Shown here piece by piece: positions 40,326 through 53,338 of a DNA stretch of 64,000 bases. Each line of letters opens with the position of its first letter. Position 1 is the first letter of the stretch. The DNA is from Yamagishiella unicocca (Eukaryota; Chlorophyta; Chlorophyceae; Chlamydomonadales; Volvocaceae). The stretch spans positions 62,001 to 126,000 of the forward strand of contig BDSL01000062.1 of NCBI GenBank assembly GCA_003116995.1. The letters are read 5' to 3'. The notes under the pieces are model-generated. The model was not told where the DNA came from. It was given only the letters and a program-made list of their open reading frames with translations, and did not search any database. Both the position numbers and the translations under genes were made by a program.

Positions 40326-43300
40326 CCTCCTCAGACGCGCCCACTGCAGCACGCAGGACGTGACACGATCAGCTGGTTAAGAAACGGGCTGTTAGTTGCA
40401 AAGACGGGCAAAAACATTATCCCATTAATTGGCGTGCACAGAAACTACCCAAACAGTCATCCACGTTGTAAGCCCATTGCCATCTTCCACTACCACCGCC
40501 ATGCCGTACTCACACATGCGGCGGCCGTGCGCTGGCTTTGGCGACAGGGCAGCCATTCTGGGGCTGGTACCAGCAGGAGTGTGCTGCGGCTTGGGGCTCA
40601 TGGTGGCATCAACAAACACTGGGCTTGGGGCTCTTGGGGGTATCCTCGCTGGGCTTGGGACTCAACTTGATCTCCTGACTGGGCTTGGGACTCTTCATGG
40701 CGTCATGTTGCGCCTTGAGGCTTCCGCTCGGAACAGGTGCAGGAGATGCACCGGTATCCCATGACATAATCGGCACCTGCATTTGGCGACGCAAAGGACG
40801 GATAGGTTTCAAAAGGCAAGGGTCCGATATTAGGCCTGATTCAGCCCAGCGAGGCAAGCCCGAGCTTCATTGAGAAGCTTGGTGCGCTTGCTTATGGTGT
40901 GGGCATATGTGATTATTTCGTTCCAACTATCCAGCGGTCTTCAGGATATGTTTGACAAGGTCGGTATGCGCGCACAGCTCATTGACCCATGGCCCAGCAC
41001 GCAAGCACCGGTACCAGCTCACCTGTTGTTGCGAGACATGTAAGAAGCACCAGCATTAAGCCAGGAATGGTAATCATATGCATCATCTTCGAGGATAGCC
41101 CTGTCGTTCGAGTTAGGTGGAACAGCGATCAACGACTGCTGGATAACCGAAGAGGACAAAACTGTCCGCGGCTCGGGACAAGAAGTGACGCGCTCCTCCA
41201 GGGGACAATTATGCTACTGAATAAACGTACATATTTGCTTGGCTTGTTTTGGCTAGGAGCCCACGGCTCGATTAGCTACTTACCACCTGGGATGCACACC
41301 CAGACACATGTAACACACCATCACCATCATCATTGAATGTTTGCTGCCTGCTAGTTGGGTACATTTCTCTCGAGTTGTTGTAACGGTGCTCTCGAGTGTT
41401 AAATCTGGGAAAAGGTGTGTGTCCGAGGCCCCCAAGTGTAATAATCATAACTTTGAAACATTCCGGAATTACTCGGGGATAACTCAAGGATAACTCAAGC
41501 GATGCTCTAGGAAATCGAAGGCGCTCTCGGATTTAAAACAGTCAGATATACGGACCGCTTGTGTAATTATGGGGACGTGCCCTTCAGCACGCCAAACACC
41601 ATTCATCGGCCTGGGATCGCAGCGGGACCGAAAGGCAACCCCTCCGGCGCTATCAGTCCGAGCGCAAGCACGAGCATTCGGATCGCCTCCTTCGTTGTGA
41701 GGTGGCCTAGCTCAATGAGCGGGCCTAAGTCAATGCCGCACTCAAGGCCTAGAGCGGCAGCAGCAGTTTACATCTGACAGGACGGGTATGAGCTGTAGCA
41801 TGACTTATTTTTGGCGAGGAGCCCACGGCTCGCTCGATTAGCCAGTTATCACCTGGGATACACACTCAGACACGTGTAACAAACACATCATCATCATCAG
41901 CTAGACCAGCTGCCGGTCGCCACTGCGTGTGCGAGTCCAACGTGCGTGGGCGGTAAGAAGGTGGAATGGCTGCAGCACGCATGGATGCCCCCCTCTCTTC
42001 CTGCCTTCAACCCACCGCACACACCTAATAGGCAAGCGCTGTGGGCAAGCGCTGTAAACTTTGTCTAGTCTCCATCCCGTCCGGCGGGGTGAAAGGTGAA
42101 CATCGGGGCAAACCAACACGCACACACGCAAACCCTTGACGACATCCCGGCGGTCCCGTCCTCCCTACCCGCTGACACATACAGCTTGATTCCCATGAGT
42201 CTAAGAGAGTGACCAAGCCGCCTGCGCTGGGATCTGTACCCATCCTTCATTGCACGGCACGGCAGGCCAATGCGCGCCACATGACACTCCTATCGTATCA
42301 GCCCTTCCCGACCCTAACGCCCCACACATCCTACCTTCCTTGCCCCGTCATGCGTCACCCCACCACCATGTCTTCCGAGCCTCACTCCAGCCGCACTGCC
42401 CCTCCCCTCACGAGGCCTGCTGAATTGACGGCTCCCAGCATCTCGGAAGAGCAGTGCATACGATCTTCAACGGCAGTGTGCGTGGAGCCTGTCGGCAGCT
42501 CTTCAATAGAGCCTGTCGGCAGCCCGTCATCCACACCGGCCACCTTCCCCTGCATGTGGACCCACAGCGCCGTCCGCACCCTTGCCTGCATGAAATTGGG
42601 TGATTTCCAGCCGCTGAAACAGTAACTCCAGTCGGCAATCAACAACGGTACTAATTAGTGTATCCACATGCAACCAGCAGTGATATGCAAGCTGCAAGCG
42701 CCGAGGCACCAGGCCTTCTGCCCCAAGGATTCATGCAGACGCGGTCAATGCACCAAGGCTTGTGCATCTCGGCGAGCCACGCACAAACTCACCGTGAAGA
42801 TGGTATCGCCGTCCTCCTCAGCCTGGCTGGGCAGCACGATGACCTGATGCCCGTCAAATGCGTGCTCCACACCACCGTGCATTGGGATCACGTTGACAGG
42901 CGTATCCGGCGAGGGCCCCAGCTCGAGCCCAGCCTATATGCGCATATTGGGTGAAAGCAGTGCAAAACACGGTCGCGCTTAGTTACGAAAAAGGAGAAGC
43001 CCTAACGATGTACGGCGAGCTTTCGTTAAATGAGCGCTACTCAGTGAGCCACAGATGCCGGACACCCCTGGGAAATTGAATTGTTGCAAAGCAGTGCGTT
43101 CGTGTGATCCTTTGCGGTCCGAATATGCCGTAGTACTTTCCCCTAAACGCACAGGCCAAGACGTTGCAGCAAACACTATTTGAAACCCTTGCTCCTGTCA
43201 TCCTTGTGATGATGTGCACAACTGCAGCACCCCGACAATACGTACCCAATCAACGATGCCCCACTTGCGCTGGAAGATGTGGCAAGCCCGCACGTGATGC

Positions 43301-43377
43301 ACGTTGGTGTTGGTAAGCGTTGGCCAGAATCGACCAGTGGCCACACACCACGTCCAGTCGTTGCCATCCGAAGCGGC

Positions 43378-43468
43378 TGTCACGACACAGCACGTAACAG
43401 GCAGATCAGGTGCCGATGCTGATACCGGAACTGGCACCTGATCAGCCAGTTACGTGCTGTGTCGTGAC
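43378..43468. repeat. Hairpin with 37-bp arms, unit 1
   Basis: The arm gtcacgacacagcacgtaac continues to atcaggtgcc and is mirrored, after a loop of about 18 nt, by ggcacctgat to gtcgtgac. It sits directly next to the acceptor of the exon at 43376. Confidence 0.85.
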
Positions 43469-44117
43469 ATGCATAAATGCATCATACGGTGCCACGTCCG
43501 AGCTGCACAGAGCGCGTGAAGAGAGTTATTGCAGGAATGATCCGGCTTACTGGGATTGTATGTGCGCCCCTTTGAGTGAAGTCCGTTATAGGGGGGGCAC
43601 ATGTTACTGGTTAGAGCCAGTACGACATGCAATGTAATGTATCAGGTCCGACTCGCCACGCACATCTTGCACACTCAATATGCACAGCTGCCACACCCCT
43701 GGCTCATCCTGAATTGCATCATCAACACAACATACTGTATCGTTAACCACCAGCCCCATCATCGCCGTCGCAGCTCTCCACCCTCAGCGTCATTGTTGTC
43801 GTCCCTGCCGCTAGGTGTTTACCTGCTCTGCCAACCCGCTGGATCATAATCGGGCCGGGGTAGCACGCACATATTGCTCACATGCCACGGGGTACGGGCA
43901 GTGATCGGAGCGCGCGGAATGCCGGGCGTGTACCAAAGACCATCTGCAGGCTGGACGGCAAAGTGTTACCCCTCAGTATCGGCGACGCCGATTCGGCGCG
44001 ATTGCATCACGGAACATGCCTAGACAAGTCTACCCCGCTGCATCATGCCTAGACAGTTGGCAGTGGCACTGCTCATCTTGCTGCGGCCGGGAGCTGATCC
44101 AGCGCAACGTGTCCACA

Positions 44118-47100
44118 TCACATCTCCATCTCGACCGCAAGCCAATCGTGTGCCAGCGCGCCCTCAGCGCTCAGCTGCCGGGTGGCAAGCGCGTGTTTCA
44201 GGGCCTGACCGCTGGGGCTGAGCGTGAAGGACAAACCAGACAGCAGGCAGTGCGACATGAGGCAGAGGTCGGACGCGGGCGTGTAACGGCCGTCCGCAGG
44301 TTCCAGGATGCCCGGCGGCCATGGCGCCAGGGGGTACGGCGGCTGGCGACAGTCCATTGTGCAGTCAGAACGCGCTGCGGGTACAGGGCGGGGGAGGCGA
44401 GGCGAGGGCAGCGAGTTGGGCCTTGTTGCACCTGGCAGGCCAAGCGGCAAGCGGACACGGACATGCCACGGCAGGGACTACTGCTGCTGCACATGAGAAG
44501 AACCCCGTCAGGAGACTGCGGTCGCCAGCCCACCGCACCGGCATGCTCCAAGTCAATCAGCACGAACATGCCTGCCATGCCCGGCTGTACGCCCGGCACC
44601 TGGACCACGTTAGTCCAGCGAATATCACGGTGCACGAAGCCTGCTTGGGGAAAGCGGCGAGGAGTAAGGGGAATCAAGTAGGATCAAGCCAAAGTAGCAG
44701 GCCAAAGTAGCCGCAGCAGCATCTCCCTCGATACTTGTCGCAGCACGCACCCGCCCCGTGTAGCGCCGCCACGCCAGTGAGCACGTCCCGGATCGCCCGC
44801 TTTAGGCTGGTCTCGTCCTCGGGTGGCCCGTGCAGCGGCACGCCCAGGGGCACCAGGTGCAGCACCAGCGTCGTGCCGTCCAGGCGGATGGCTCCAGGCG
44901 TGTGGAGGTGCACCAGGTTTGCGCACTCCATCAGCGTGGCGGTGGAGTACAGGTCCTGTCCCAGAATGGGATGTCAGCGTGGATCCGAAAATCGGCGCCC
45001 AAGCGCATGCTAGCTCACGCTGCACGTGCGGTACACGAGTAGCACCAACCTGGAGAGTGCTGAAGTGGTTGGGGCCGGCATGTTGTTCCTCAAAGGAAAA
45101 AACGCACTTTCGCACGAAATCTGAAATATACGCAACAAGGGTTCATTGGCCTATCCATGAGAGCGCCGGAGCCAGAACGCACAAGTACCTTCGAAGAACG
45201 TGATGGTGCGAAGGAGCTCTCCACGGCTGCTCTTGGCCTGAATCACGCTGCCGAGAGCAACAGAAAGCGGAGGTGCTTTACGCGCGTACGATGCCAGCAG
45301 CCGGACGACGTTACAGGTGGCGTGGAAGGCTTTGATGCGGCCTAACGCCGTGTTCAGGTCGTAGCGGCTGCTGATGGGGACCGCAGACGTGCGTCTCCCG
45401 CTGGGAGCGGGAGGGAAAATTTCTCGGTTAACATAGGTGTGAACGCAGATGTGAACGCAGATAAGCATTCACTGAAACCGTACCAACCTTTTTATGATGG
45501 CGAAAAACTGCAGCAGGTTGCCAGCGGCGGCGTACGCCAGCATGCACGGCATGCTGATGCCCGGCAACAGCTCTGGCGTCCTGAGGAGCACACATGAATG
45601 TCAATCTTCAACCAAGCATTGCTGTCCGCAGTTGCCACAACCCGCATACCATGTGTTCGCCATCTTGGACGAAAGCTCCTGGATGGCCACCTGCGTGCGA
45701 GCAGGGTCAACCGAGCTGAAGCATGGGACCACTGCTCTGGGGCAGAGGACCTTGCGTGTGTGCTCAGCTCAGGACCCCACCCCCAGTTCTGCTGCCAACG
45801 CCTTCTCCTCGCCCTTGAACAGCAGGACGTTTTCCACCCAGCATAGGAAGTCCGGGCGAAGCCGCCGTGCTGCAGTCAAGAAAGGCCAGAAGACAGATGT
45901 AGGGCGGTGAAATCAAGGGTGAGGCCGGTGTAAGCCACCGTACTGTTCATCAGGTACCGCGTCACTCTGGAAAGTACCTTTATTTTGCAAGTTCGCGTGT
46001 CTCCAGACCTTTTGCACGGGCCGTAGTACTGTACTTGCGCACACCCACAAGGACCCCATGCGCTTTTATGATCAACGTTTTGAAAGCATCCGTGTTTGCG
46101 CGGGCCTCTGGGTTATGCTGTCGATGTCACAATTGCGAGCCCAGCGGGTAGATTTCTCGGAGGTTACGAATCCCCGAACCTACCCCACCGGTTTGCGAGA
46201 CCACCTAGGCACCTGGTGCAGTGTGGGCCTAACACAACACGACAGCGCAGGACCGTCACAAGAGCCCCCCAGCCACGTAACAGCCTCCCATGCGGCCTGA
46301 CACCATCTTGCCATGACAGCCCCCCTGCCTCTTCGGCCTTACTGGTGGCGCCGGATGTGTCCTGCGTGTTGCGGTCTACTTGAATATCCAAGTTGAGCGC
46401 ACGGGCGGCCAGTGTGAGCGGCTCGTCCACCACGGTCTGCACCTTGAAGGTCGTGCCGTACTCGCTGGTTGCCGTCACGCCGCCCACACGTCCTTCGAGT
46501 GCCACCGTGACGGCCAAGCCGAGTTTGCGCGCGTTATACGCAAGGTTTCTGTCCTCATTAACATACGTATGGATGTCTGAACCGCAGCTGCTGACGGCCT
46601 CTGTGATAAAAGGCTCCAGTACTGGCAGCTTCCTGCCAAGGGGGCCTTCCAGGAAAGACTGCAGGTCCGCCTGAGCCGGTTGCGAGCTCAGCGACATGGC
46701 CGAAGGGCGAAGCATGCCTCGCAGGAACTCGTTGGTGATGTCTGCTAGCAGCATATTTGCAGGCCAAGTAAGAAAGTCCAAATGTCACCTCTCAGTGTGC
46801 GCTTTGCACCCACACACGATCATCCCCTAGCACCACGTGATCCACCCAGCTTGGCAGCTGAACTCACCAGTAAAACAAACCTCTTGGCGGTTGCTAACAA
46901 TACCCTTCCCACGCCCGACAGGTCTAGAGGCCCCTGCTATGCGGTAAGGTACGGTCTCCCAGCTCTCCATGTTGGGAACCCCACGGGTGAGACTCCCTGA
47001 CCCTTGCCCAGTTGGTGCCGATCAGAGCAACCAACAACCAATCAACAGCAACTCACCGCCAGCTCGCGTGCTCCCTGGGCCCGGCCCGGCCGCCGCGCCT

Positions 47101-49577
47101 GCACGACGTGGGAACGGCCGGAGGGCACATGCAGGTGAGAAACTGCATACCGCTGCACGTGCGCGATGCGGTCTGGTGTCTGGGATGCGGTGCGGGGTTG
47201 GGCGCGAGGAGTGCTGACACACGGCGGAGGTGGGGTACGCGTTTCGAGCACCAGGGCTTGTCGACCCAGGGCGCTTCCAGTATCGCAAACCAAGGCGAAT
47301 GCGCGCTACAACGTCGAGGTGCCTGGGAGAGCCGGTGGCAGGAGCCGCTGCGATCGCAACTGAGTTGAGCGCAAGCTCGCAGGGCAGCTTCACGCGGCAT
47401 GCATAACGCCCCTGCTAGCTACATGCGCATCTCAAAAGAGAGCAGCCGTAGCCGGTCTCACTCACTCCGGTCCTGCGCCTCCTGCACCTCCTCCAGGTTC
47501 TCCAGGGCAGTAGGTAATAGCACGTCACCGTCCCACTCACCCACGACTCCGGCTTGCTGCAAGATGCGAATTAGGGCGATTTCCAGGCCCGCCTCGCGCA
47601 AGTCCTCCTCGCTTTCTGAATCGCAAACACAACGACAGCGCAACCACTGCGCAGATGGAGCAGCAGATCAATTAACGGCAGGAGGAGCAGGGACTCACCT
47701 GCAGGCGCCACGCCGCCTGGGCCTGGGCCAGCAGCCCCCACGCCTGCACAGGATATGGGAGACCGGTGAGCACATGCCACAAACGTTGGTCGTTGCCCTT
47801 CAACTCAGTTAGTTGAAGGCAGTTGCAGGTAGTTGCATGTCAGTGGGCGAGAGTCGGACCCGCAGTGCTTGTGCCGACACAGATTTGCGAAACCTGTCCG
47901 CGAGCCATTCTCACTTTTTATGGCAGCCTTCAAAGCATTACGTTGCCTGAGGTTCAACCCAGGAACGTCCCCAGCGTCGAGCTCCTTAAAGGCGCCCCCA
48001 GCCTCAGACTCCGGGTCGTAGCCCGATGCGGAAAGCGCATCAACAATGGGCTTCAGCGAGTCGTCGCTTTCACCATGCACTGAGCGCAGCGCAGCACGAA
48101 TGGTGACCATGCCTAGCGTCAAATGGCCTGCCAAATTTACGAGTGCGCCAGACGAAAGTCAAGGGGCTGCAAGGAAAGCAAACGGCGATCCGGATCCCTA
48201 AACAGGAAATCGTAGGCTAACTGAAGGCAGCAAGACGGAGCGCTGTCCATGGCGTAAGTCCAGTCGGGGAAACATTGGGCGCCGGATCTGGGCAAGCGTG
48301 ACTGTAGTCGAAAGAAACACGCATACGGAGACGAGAACAGAATAAAAGTTTCAGCCTGCCGGAACTGCCGATGAGCCGGTCGTACATTTTGTTCGCTCAT
48401 GCGCTCATCGCTCAAGCGCTCATCCCGTGCTAGTAGCTCTATTTGGCGCACTGTAACAATCGGTGGATATAGCTTCACAGCGCAACCTTTTGCACAACCA
48501 ATGTTGTCCTTGTGAGCCACATCGAGCTTGCCGTAAGAAGAATTCGGTGGGAAAGGCTGCGTCACATTTCACGCAGAATGCAGCACCGCTTGCACAAGTC
48601 CACAAAACGCCGTAAACGAACATGTAAAGGAACACGTGTAGGTTCATAGACACGCCCGGGGTGGGGGAATTTGACAGGTAGATGATTGGGGAAGCTGATA
48701 CCAGTAGATGGAAGGAAGGCGCTGGTGGCTTGGCCTGTGCGACGCTGGCATGGGCGGCGGGTTGGTCCCTGAAACGGCGCCCGGCGGTCTCCCGACGTGG
48801 CCTGACACCCGAGTCAGGGTTTTGGGAGGTGAGGTTTCCATCAAGGCATACGACAGCCAAGGAGACGTTTCGGCAGCACTAGCAGCACTACTATAGCAGC
48901 ACCTAGCAGCACGATAGCAGCTCTCAATACTTACGTAGGGAGCGGCCACCAGCAGCAGGTTTTGGCGGCTTGGCCTCTGAACTGTGCTGCGGCTTGGGGC
49001 TCATGGTGGCATCGGCACTGGGCTTGGGGCTCTTGGGGGTATCGGCACTGGGCTTGGGGCTCTTGGGGGTATCCTCACTGGGCTTGGGGCTCTTGGGGGT
49101 ATCGGCGCTGGGCTTGGGGCTCTTGACCTCCTCAGACGCGCCCACTGCAGCACGCAGGACGTGACACGATCAGCTGGTTAAGAAACGGGCTGTTAGTTGC
49201 AAAGACGGGCAAAAACATTATCCCATTAATTGGCGTGCACAGAAACTACCCAAACAGTCATCCACGTTGTAAGCCCATTGCCATCTTCCACTACCACCGC
49301 CATGCCGTACTCACACATGCGGCGGCCGTGCGCTGGCTTTGGCGACAGGGCAGCCATTCTGGGGCTGGTACCAGCAGGAGTGTGCTGCGGCTTGGGGCTC
49401 ATGGTGGCATCAACAAACACTGGGCTTGGGGCTCTTGGGGGTATCCTCGCTGGGCTTGGGACTCAACTTGATCTCCTGACTGGGCTTGGGACTCTTCATG
49501 GCGTCATGTTGCGCCTTGAGGCTTCCGCTCGGAACAGGTGCAGGAGATGCACCGGTATCCCATGACATAATCGGCAC
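44118..49577 (-). CDS. Array gene copy B: SPKP-repeat protein with kinase-like domain
   Basis: Exons in transcript order: SPKP exons 49577-49315 and about 49114-48936; a helical exon around 48104-47870 (AFKELDAGDVPGLNLRQRNA); about 47620-47540 (EDLREAGLEIALIRILQQAG); about 46780-46320 (FLTWPANMLLADITNEFLRG); short exons near 45845, 45580 and 45360; kinase exons about 44955-44745 and 44655-44500 with HRDIRWTN and the DFG-equivalent LIDLEHAG; a last exon about 44345-44118 with DGRYTPASD and stop. HRD Asp and the loop Asn are kept, so catalysis is possible. The DLE in place of DFG and the HRDIRW form resemble a divergent kinase-like family found in algae, fungi and CRN-type proteins (inference). 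A 4-bp insertion near 49414 breaks the first SPKP exon. Exact joins between several exons are uncertain. Confidence 0.55.
48137..48565 (-). CDS. Unassigned 142-codon open frame within the array gene
   Basis: Open frame reading VAHKDNIGCAKGCAVKLYPP and, later, FPDWTYAMDSAPSCCLQLAY. It repeats at 57766-57338 with one changed residue. It lies between the SPKP exons and the helical exon, so it may be one or two further exons of the kinase-like gene rather than a gene of its own. Identity between copies is uninformative because the duplication is recent. Confidence 0.3.
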   Translation of the reverse strand: MTQPFPPNSSYGKLDVAHKDNIGCAKGCAVKLYPPIVTVRQIELLARDERLSDERMSEQNVRPAHRQFRQAETFILFSSPYACFFRLQSRLPRSGAQCFPDWTYAMDSAPSCCLQLAYDFLFRDPDRRLLSLQPLDFRLAHS

Positions 49578-49823
49578 CTGCATTTGGCGACGCAAAGGAC
49601 GGATAGGTTTCAAAAGGCAAGGGTCCGATATTAGGCCTGATTCAGCCCAGCGAGGCAAGCCCGAGCTTCATTGAGAAGCTTGGTGCGCTTGCTTATGGTG
49701 TGGGCATATGTGATTATTTCGTTCCAACTATCCAGCGGTCTTCAGGATATGTTTGACAAGGTCGGTATGCGCGCACAGCTCATTGACCCATGGCCCAGCA
49801 CGCAAGCACCGGTACCAGCTCAC

Positions 49824-52800
49824 CTGTTGTTGCGAGACATGTAAGAAGCACCAGCATTAAGCCAGGAATGGTAATCATGTGCATCATCTTCGAGGATAGC
49901 CCTGTCGTTCGAGTTAGGTGGAACAGCGATCAACGACTGCTGGATAACCGAAGAGGACAAAACTGTCCGCGGCTCGGGACAAGAAGTGACGCGCTCCTCC
50001 AGGGGACAATTATGCTACTGAATAAACGTACATATTTGCTTGGCTTGTTTTGGCTAGGAGCCCACGGCTCGATGAGCTACTTACCACCTGGGATGCACAC
50101 CCAGACACATGTAACACACCATCACCATCATCATTGAATGTTTGCTGCCTGCTAGTTGGGTACATTTCTCTCGAGTTGTTGTAACGGTGCTCTCGAGTGT
50201 TAAATCTGGGAAAAGGTGTGTATCCGAGGCCCCCAAGTGTAATAATCATAACTTTGAAACATTCCGGAATTACTCGGGGATAACTCAAGGATAACTCAAG
50301 CGATGCTCTAGGAAATCGAAGGCGCTCTCGGATTTAAAACAGTCAGATATACGGACCGCTTGTGTAATTATGGGGACGTGCCCTTCAGCACGCCAAACAC
50401 CATTCATCGGCCTGGGATCGCAGCGGGACCGAAAGGCAACCCCTCCGGCGCTATCAGTCCGAGCGCAAGCACGAGCATTCGGATCGCCTCCTTCGTTGTG
50501 AGGTGGCCTAGCTCAATGAGCGGGCCTAAGTCAATGCCGCACTCAATGCCTAGAGCGGCAGCAGCAGTTTACATCTGACAGGACGGGTATGAGCTGTACC
50601 GGTAGCATGACTTATTTTTGGCGAGGAGCCCACGGCTCGCTCGATTAGCCAGTTATCACCTGGGATACACACTCAGACACGTGTAACAAACACATCATCA
50701 TCATCAGCTAGAGCAGCTGCCGGTCGCCACTGCGTGTGCGAGTCCAACGTGCGTGGGCGGTAAGAAGGTGGAATGGCTGCAGCACGCATGGATGCCCCCC
50801 TCTCTCCCTGCCTTCAACCCACCACACACACCTAATAGGCAAGCGCTGTGGGCAAGCGCTGTGAACTTTGTCTAGTCTCCATCCCGTCCGGCGGGGTGAA
50901 AGGTGAACATCGGGGCAAACCAACACGCACACACGCAAACCCTTGACGACATCCCGGCGGTCCCGTCCTCCCTACCCGCTGACACATACAGCTTGATTCC
51001 CATGAGTCTAAGAGAGTGACCAAGCCGCCTGCGCTGGGATCTGTGCCCATCCTTCATTGCACGGCACGGCAGGCCAATGCGCGCCACATGACACTCCTCT
51101 CGTATCAGCCCTTCCCGACCCTAACGCCCCACACATCCTACCTTCCTTGCCCCGCCATGCGTCACCCCACCACCATGTCTTCCGAGCCTCACTCCAGCCG
51201 CACTGCCCCTCCCCTCACGAGGCATGCTGAATTGACGGCTCCCAGCATCTCGGAAGAGCAGTGTATACGAGCTTCAACGGCAGTGTGCGTGGACCAGCTA
51301 CACGGCAATAGGACATGCATGCCCAACGTTCCACCCTCAGCCGCTGCCCACAGCGCCCGTCGGCAGCCCGTCAATAGAGCCTGTCGGCAGCCCATCGATA
51401 TAGTCTGTCGGCAGCTCGTCAAGAGGGCCTGTCGGCAGCTCTTCACTAGAGCCTGTCGGCAGCCCGTCATCCACACCGGCCACCTTCCCCTGCATGTGGA
51501 CCCACAGCGCCGTCCGCACCCTTCCCTGCATGAAATTGGGTGATTTCCAGCCGAAGCTGTCTATGGTCACGCTGATGCCCGAGTCCACCGGCCACTGGCG
51601 CGCCTTGGCAAACGCGAGGGACCATAGCGCATGTGCCATAAAGCACTGCTTTGCCGGCCGCATGTCCGAAGCAGTCCTGAACTTGAGCGGCTTCTTGTCG
51701 ATGTCCATGAATGTGATGGCCGCCAGATCGGATGGCGGCTCAACCCATGAGGCGCTGTTTTTTTTCTGCCGGCTCTTGAACTCTCCGTACACGGTCTCCT
51801 TCAAGAGTTCAGGATCCAGCACGTGCACCTGCGCGCGCATCGTGAAACAGTAACTCCAATCAACAACGGTACTAATTAGTTTATCCACATGCAACCAGCA
51901 GTGATATGCAAGCTGCAAGCGCCGAGGCACCAGGCCTTCTGCCCCAAGGATTCATGCAGACGCGGTCAATGCACCAAGGCTTGTGCATCTCGGCGGGCCA
52001 CGCACAAACTCACCGTGAAGATGGTATCGCCGTCCTCCTCCGCCTGGCTGGACAGCACGATGACCTGATGCCCGTCAAATGCGTGCTCCACACCACCGTG
52101 CATTGGGATCACGTTGACAGGCGTATCCGGCGAGGGCCCCAGCTCGAGCCCAGCCTATATGCGCATATTGGGTGAAAGCAGTGCAAAACATGGTCGCGCT
52201 TAGTTACGAAAAAGGAGAAGCCCTAACAATGTACGGCGAGCTTTCGTTAAATGAGCGCTACTCAGTGAGCCACAGATGCCGGACACCCCTGGGAAATTGA
52301 ATTGTTGCAAAGCAGTGCGTTCGTGTGATCCTTTGCGGTCCGAATATGCCGTAGTACTTTCCCCTAAACGCACAGGCCAAGACGTTGCAGCAAACACTAT
52401 TTGAAACCCTTGCTCCTGTCATCCTTGTGATGATGTGCACAACTGCAGCACCCCGACAATACGTACCCAATCAACGATGCCCCACTTGCGCTGGAAGATG
52501 TGGCAAGCCCACACGTGATGCACGTTGGTGTTGGTAAGCGTTGGCCAGAATCGACCAGTGGCCACACACCACGTCCAATCGTTGCCATCCGAAGCGGCTG
52601 TCACGACACAGCACGTAACAGGCAGATCAGGTGCCGATGCTGATACCGGAACTGGCACCTGATCAGCCAGTTACGTGCTGTGTCGTGACATGCATAAATG
52701 CATCATACGGTGCCACGTCCGAGCTGCACAGAGCGCGTGAAGAGAGTTATTGCAGGAATGATCCGGCTTACTGGGATTATATGTGCGCCCCTTTGACGGA

Positions 52801-53171
52801 AGTCCGTTATAGGGGGGGCACATGTTACTGGTTAGAGCCAGTACGACATGCAATGTAATGTATCAGGTCCGACTCGCCACGCACATCTTGCACACTCAAT
52901 ATGCACAGCTGCCACACCCCTGGCTCATCCTGAATTGCATCATCAACACAACATACTGTATCGTTAACCACCAGCCCCATCATCGCCGTCGCAGCTCTCC
53001 ACCCTCAACGTCATTGTTGTCGTCCCTGCCGCTAGGTGTTTACCTGCTCTGCCAACCCGCTGGATCATAATCGGGCCGGGGTAGCACGCACATATTGCTC
53101 ACATGCCACGGGGTACGGGCAGTGATCGGAGCGCGCGGAATGCCGGGCGTGTACCAAAAACCATCTGCAGG
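49824..53171 (-). CDS. Array gene copy B: upstream exons of unknown function
   Basis: Exons with clean splice signals: 53171-53044 (ADGFWYTPGIPRAPITARTP), 52597-52467 (DGNDWTWCVATGRFWPTLTN), 52154-52014 (47 codons; PDTPVNVIPMHGGVEHAFDG), 51828-51484 (115 codons; PELLKETVYGEFKSRQKKN, FAKARQWPVDSGISVTIDSF), an open segment 50549-50410 (CGIDLGPLIELGHLTTKEAI), and 49939-49824 (DDAHDYHSWLNAGASYMSRN). The 47- and 115-codon exons join in phase; other joins are unresolved. No domain is recognised. These exons follow the previous copy's kinase stop (53339) by only about 170 bp and precede the SPKP exons in the same direction. They may be the 5' half of the kinase-like gene or a separate gene. Confidence 0.45.
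51300..51475. repeat. 24-27 bp minisatellite after the 115-codon exon
   Basis: About five copies of a unit containing gcctgtcggcagc; unit 1 has only two. On the minus strand it reads GLPTGS-type repeats in a frame that runs past the predicted GTGGCC donor, so it is probably intron. Confidence 0.8.
52599..52689. repeat. Hairpin with 37-bp arms, unit 2
   Basis: Same hairpin as 43378-43468, in the second unit, adjacent to the acceptor of the exon at 52597. A diverged half copy lies near 2812-2868. Confidence 0.85.
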
Positions 53172-53338
53172 CTGGACGGCAAAGTGTTACCCCTCAGTAT
53201 CGGCGACGCCGATTCGGCGCGATTGCATCACGGAACATGCCTAGACAAGTCTACCCCGCTGCATCATGCCTAGACAGTTGGCAGTGGCACTGCTCATCTT
53301 GCTGCGGCCGGGAGCTGATCCAGCGCAACGTGTCCACA

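Larger units (their letters stand above)
40135..43950 (-). pseudogene. Array gene copy C: upstream exons and SPKP exons, 3' truncated and damaged
   Basis: Carries exons equivalent to copy B: 43950-43823, 43376-43246, 42933-42793, then the SPKP-repeat exons (about 40776-40514 and 40344-40135). A large exon present in copy B (51828-51484) is mostly deleted here. The first SPKP exon has a 4-bp insertion near 40612 that ends the frame after SPKPSVC. The gene is cut off at the array edge near 40046, before any kinase exon. It cannot make the full protein. Confidence 0.6.
40047..48847. repeat. Tandem unit 1 (8801 bp) of kinase array
   Basis: Almost identical to 48848-58048. Differences seen: 6 bp missing near 41800, a net 414 bp missing near 42495-42625, 6 bp extra near 46437 and 14 bp extra near 47855. 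Single substitutions are rare, so the duplication is young. Confidence 0.93.

Noticed and set aside
41272..41340. HHHHHH run near a frame end, like a purification tag
   Set aside because: It is a CAT/CAC run in a noncoding frame and recurs in unit 2 by duplication.
44016..44681. 221-codon plus-strand frame, repeated at 53237-53902
   Set aside because: It is antisense to the kinase-like exons carrying HRDIRWTN; the coding signal is on the minus strand.
51337..51484. Repeated LPTGS-type peptides resembling sortase signals
   Set aside because: They are read through a predicted splice donor into a minisatellite; the genome is eukaryotic and copy numbers differ between units.
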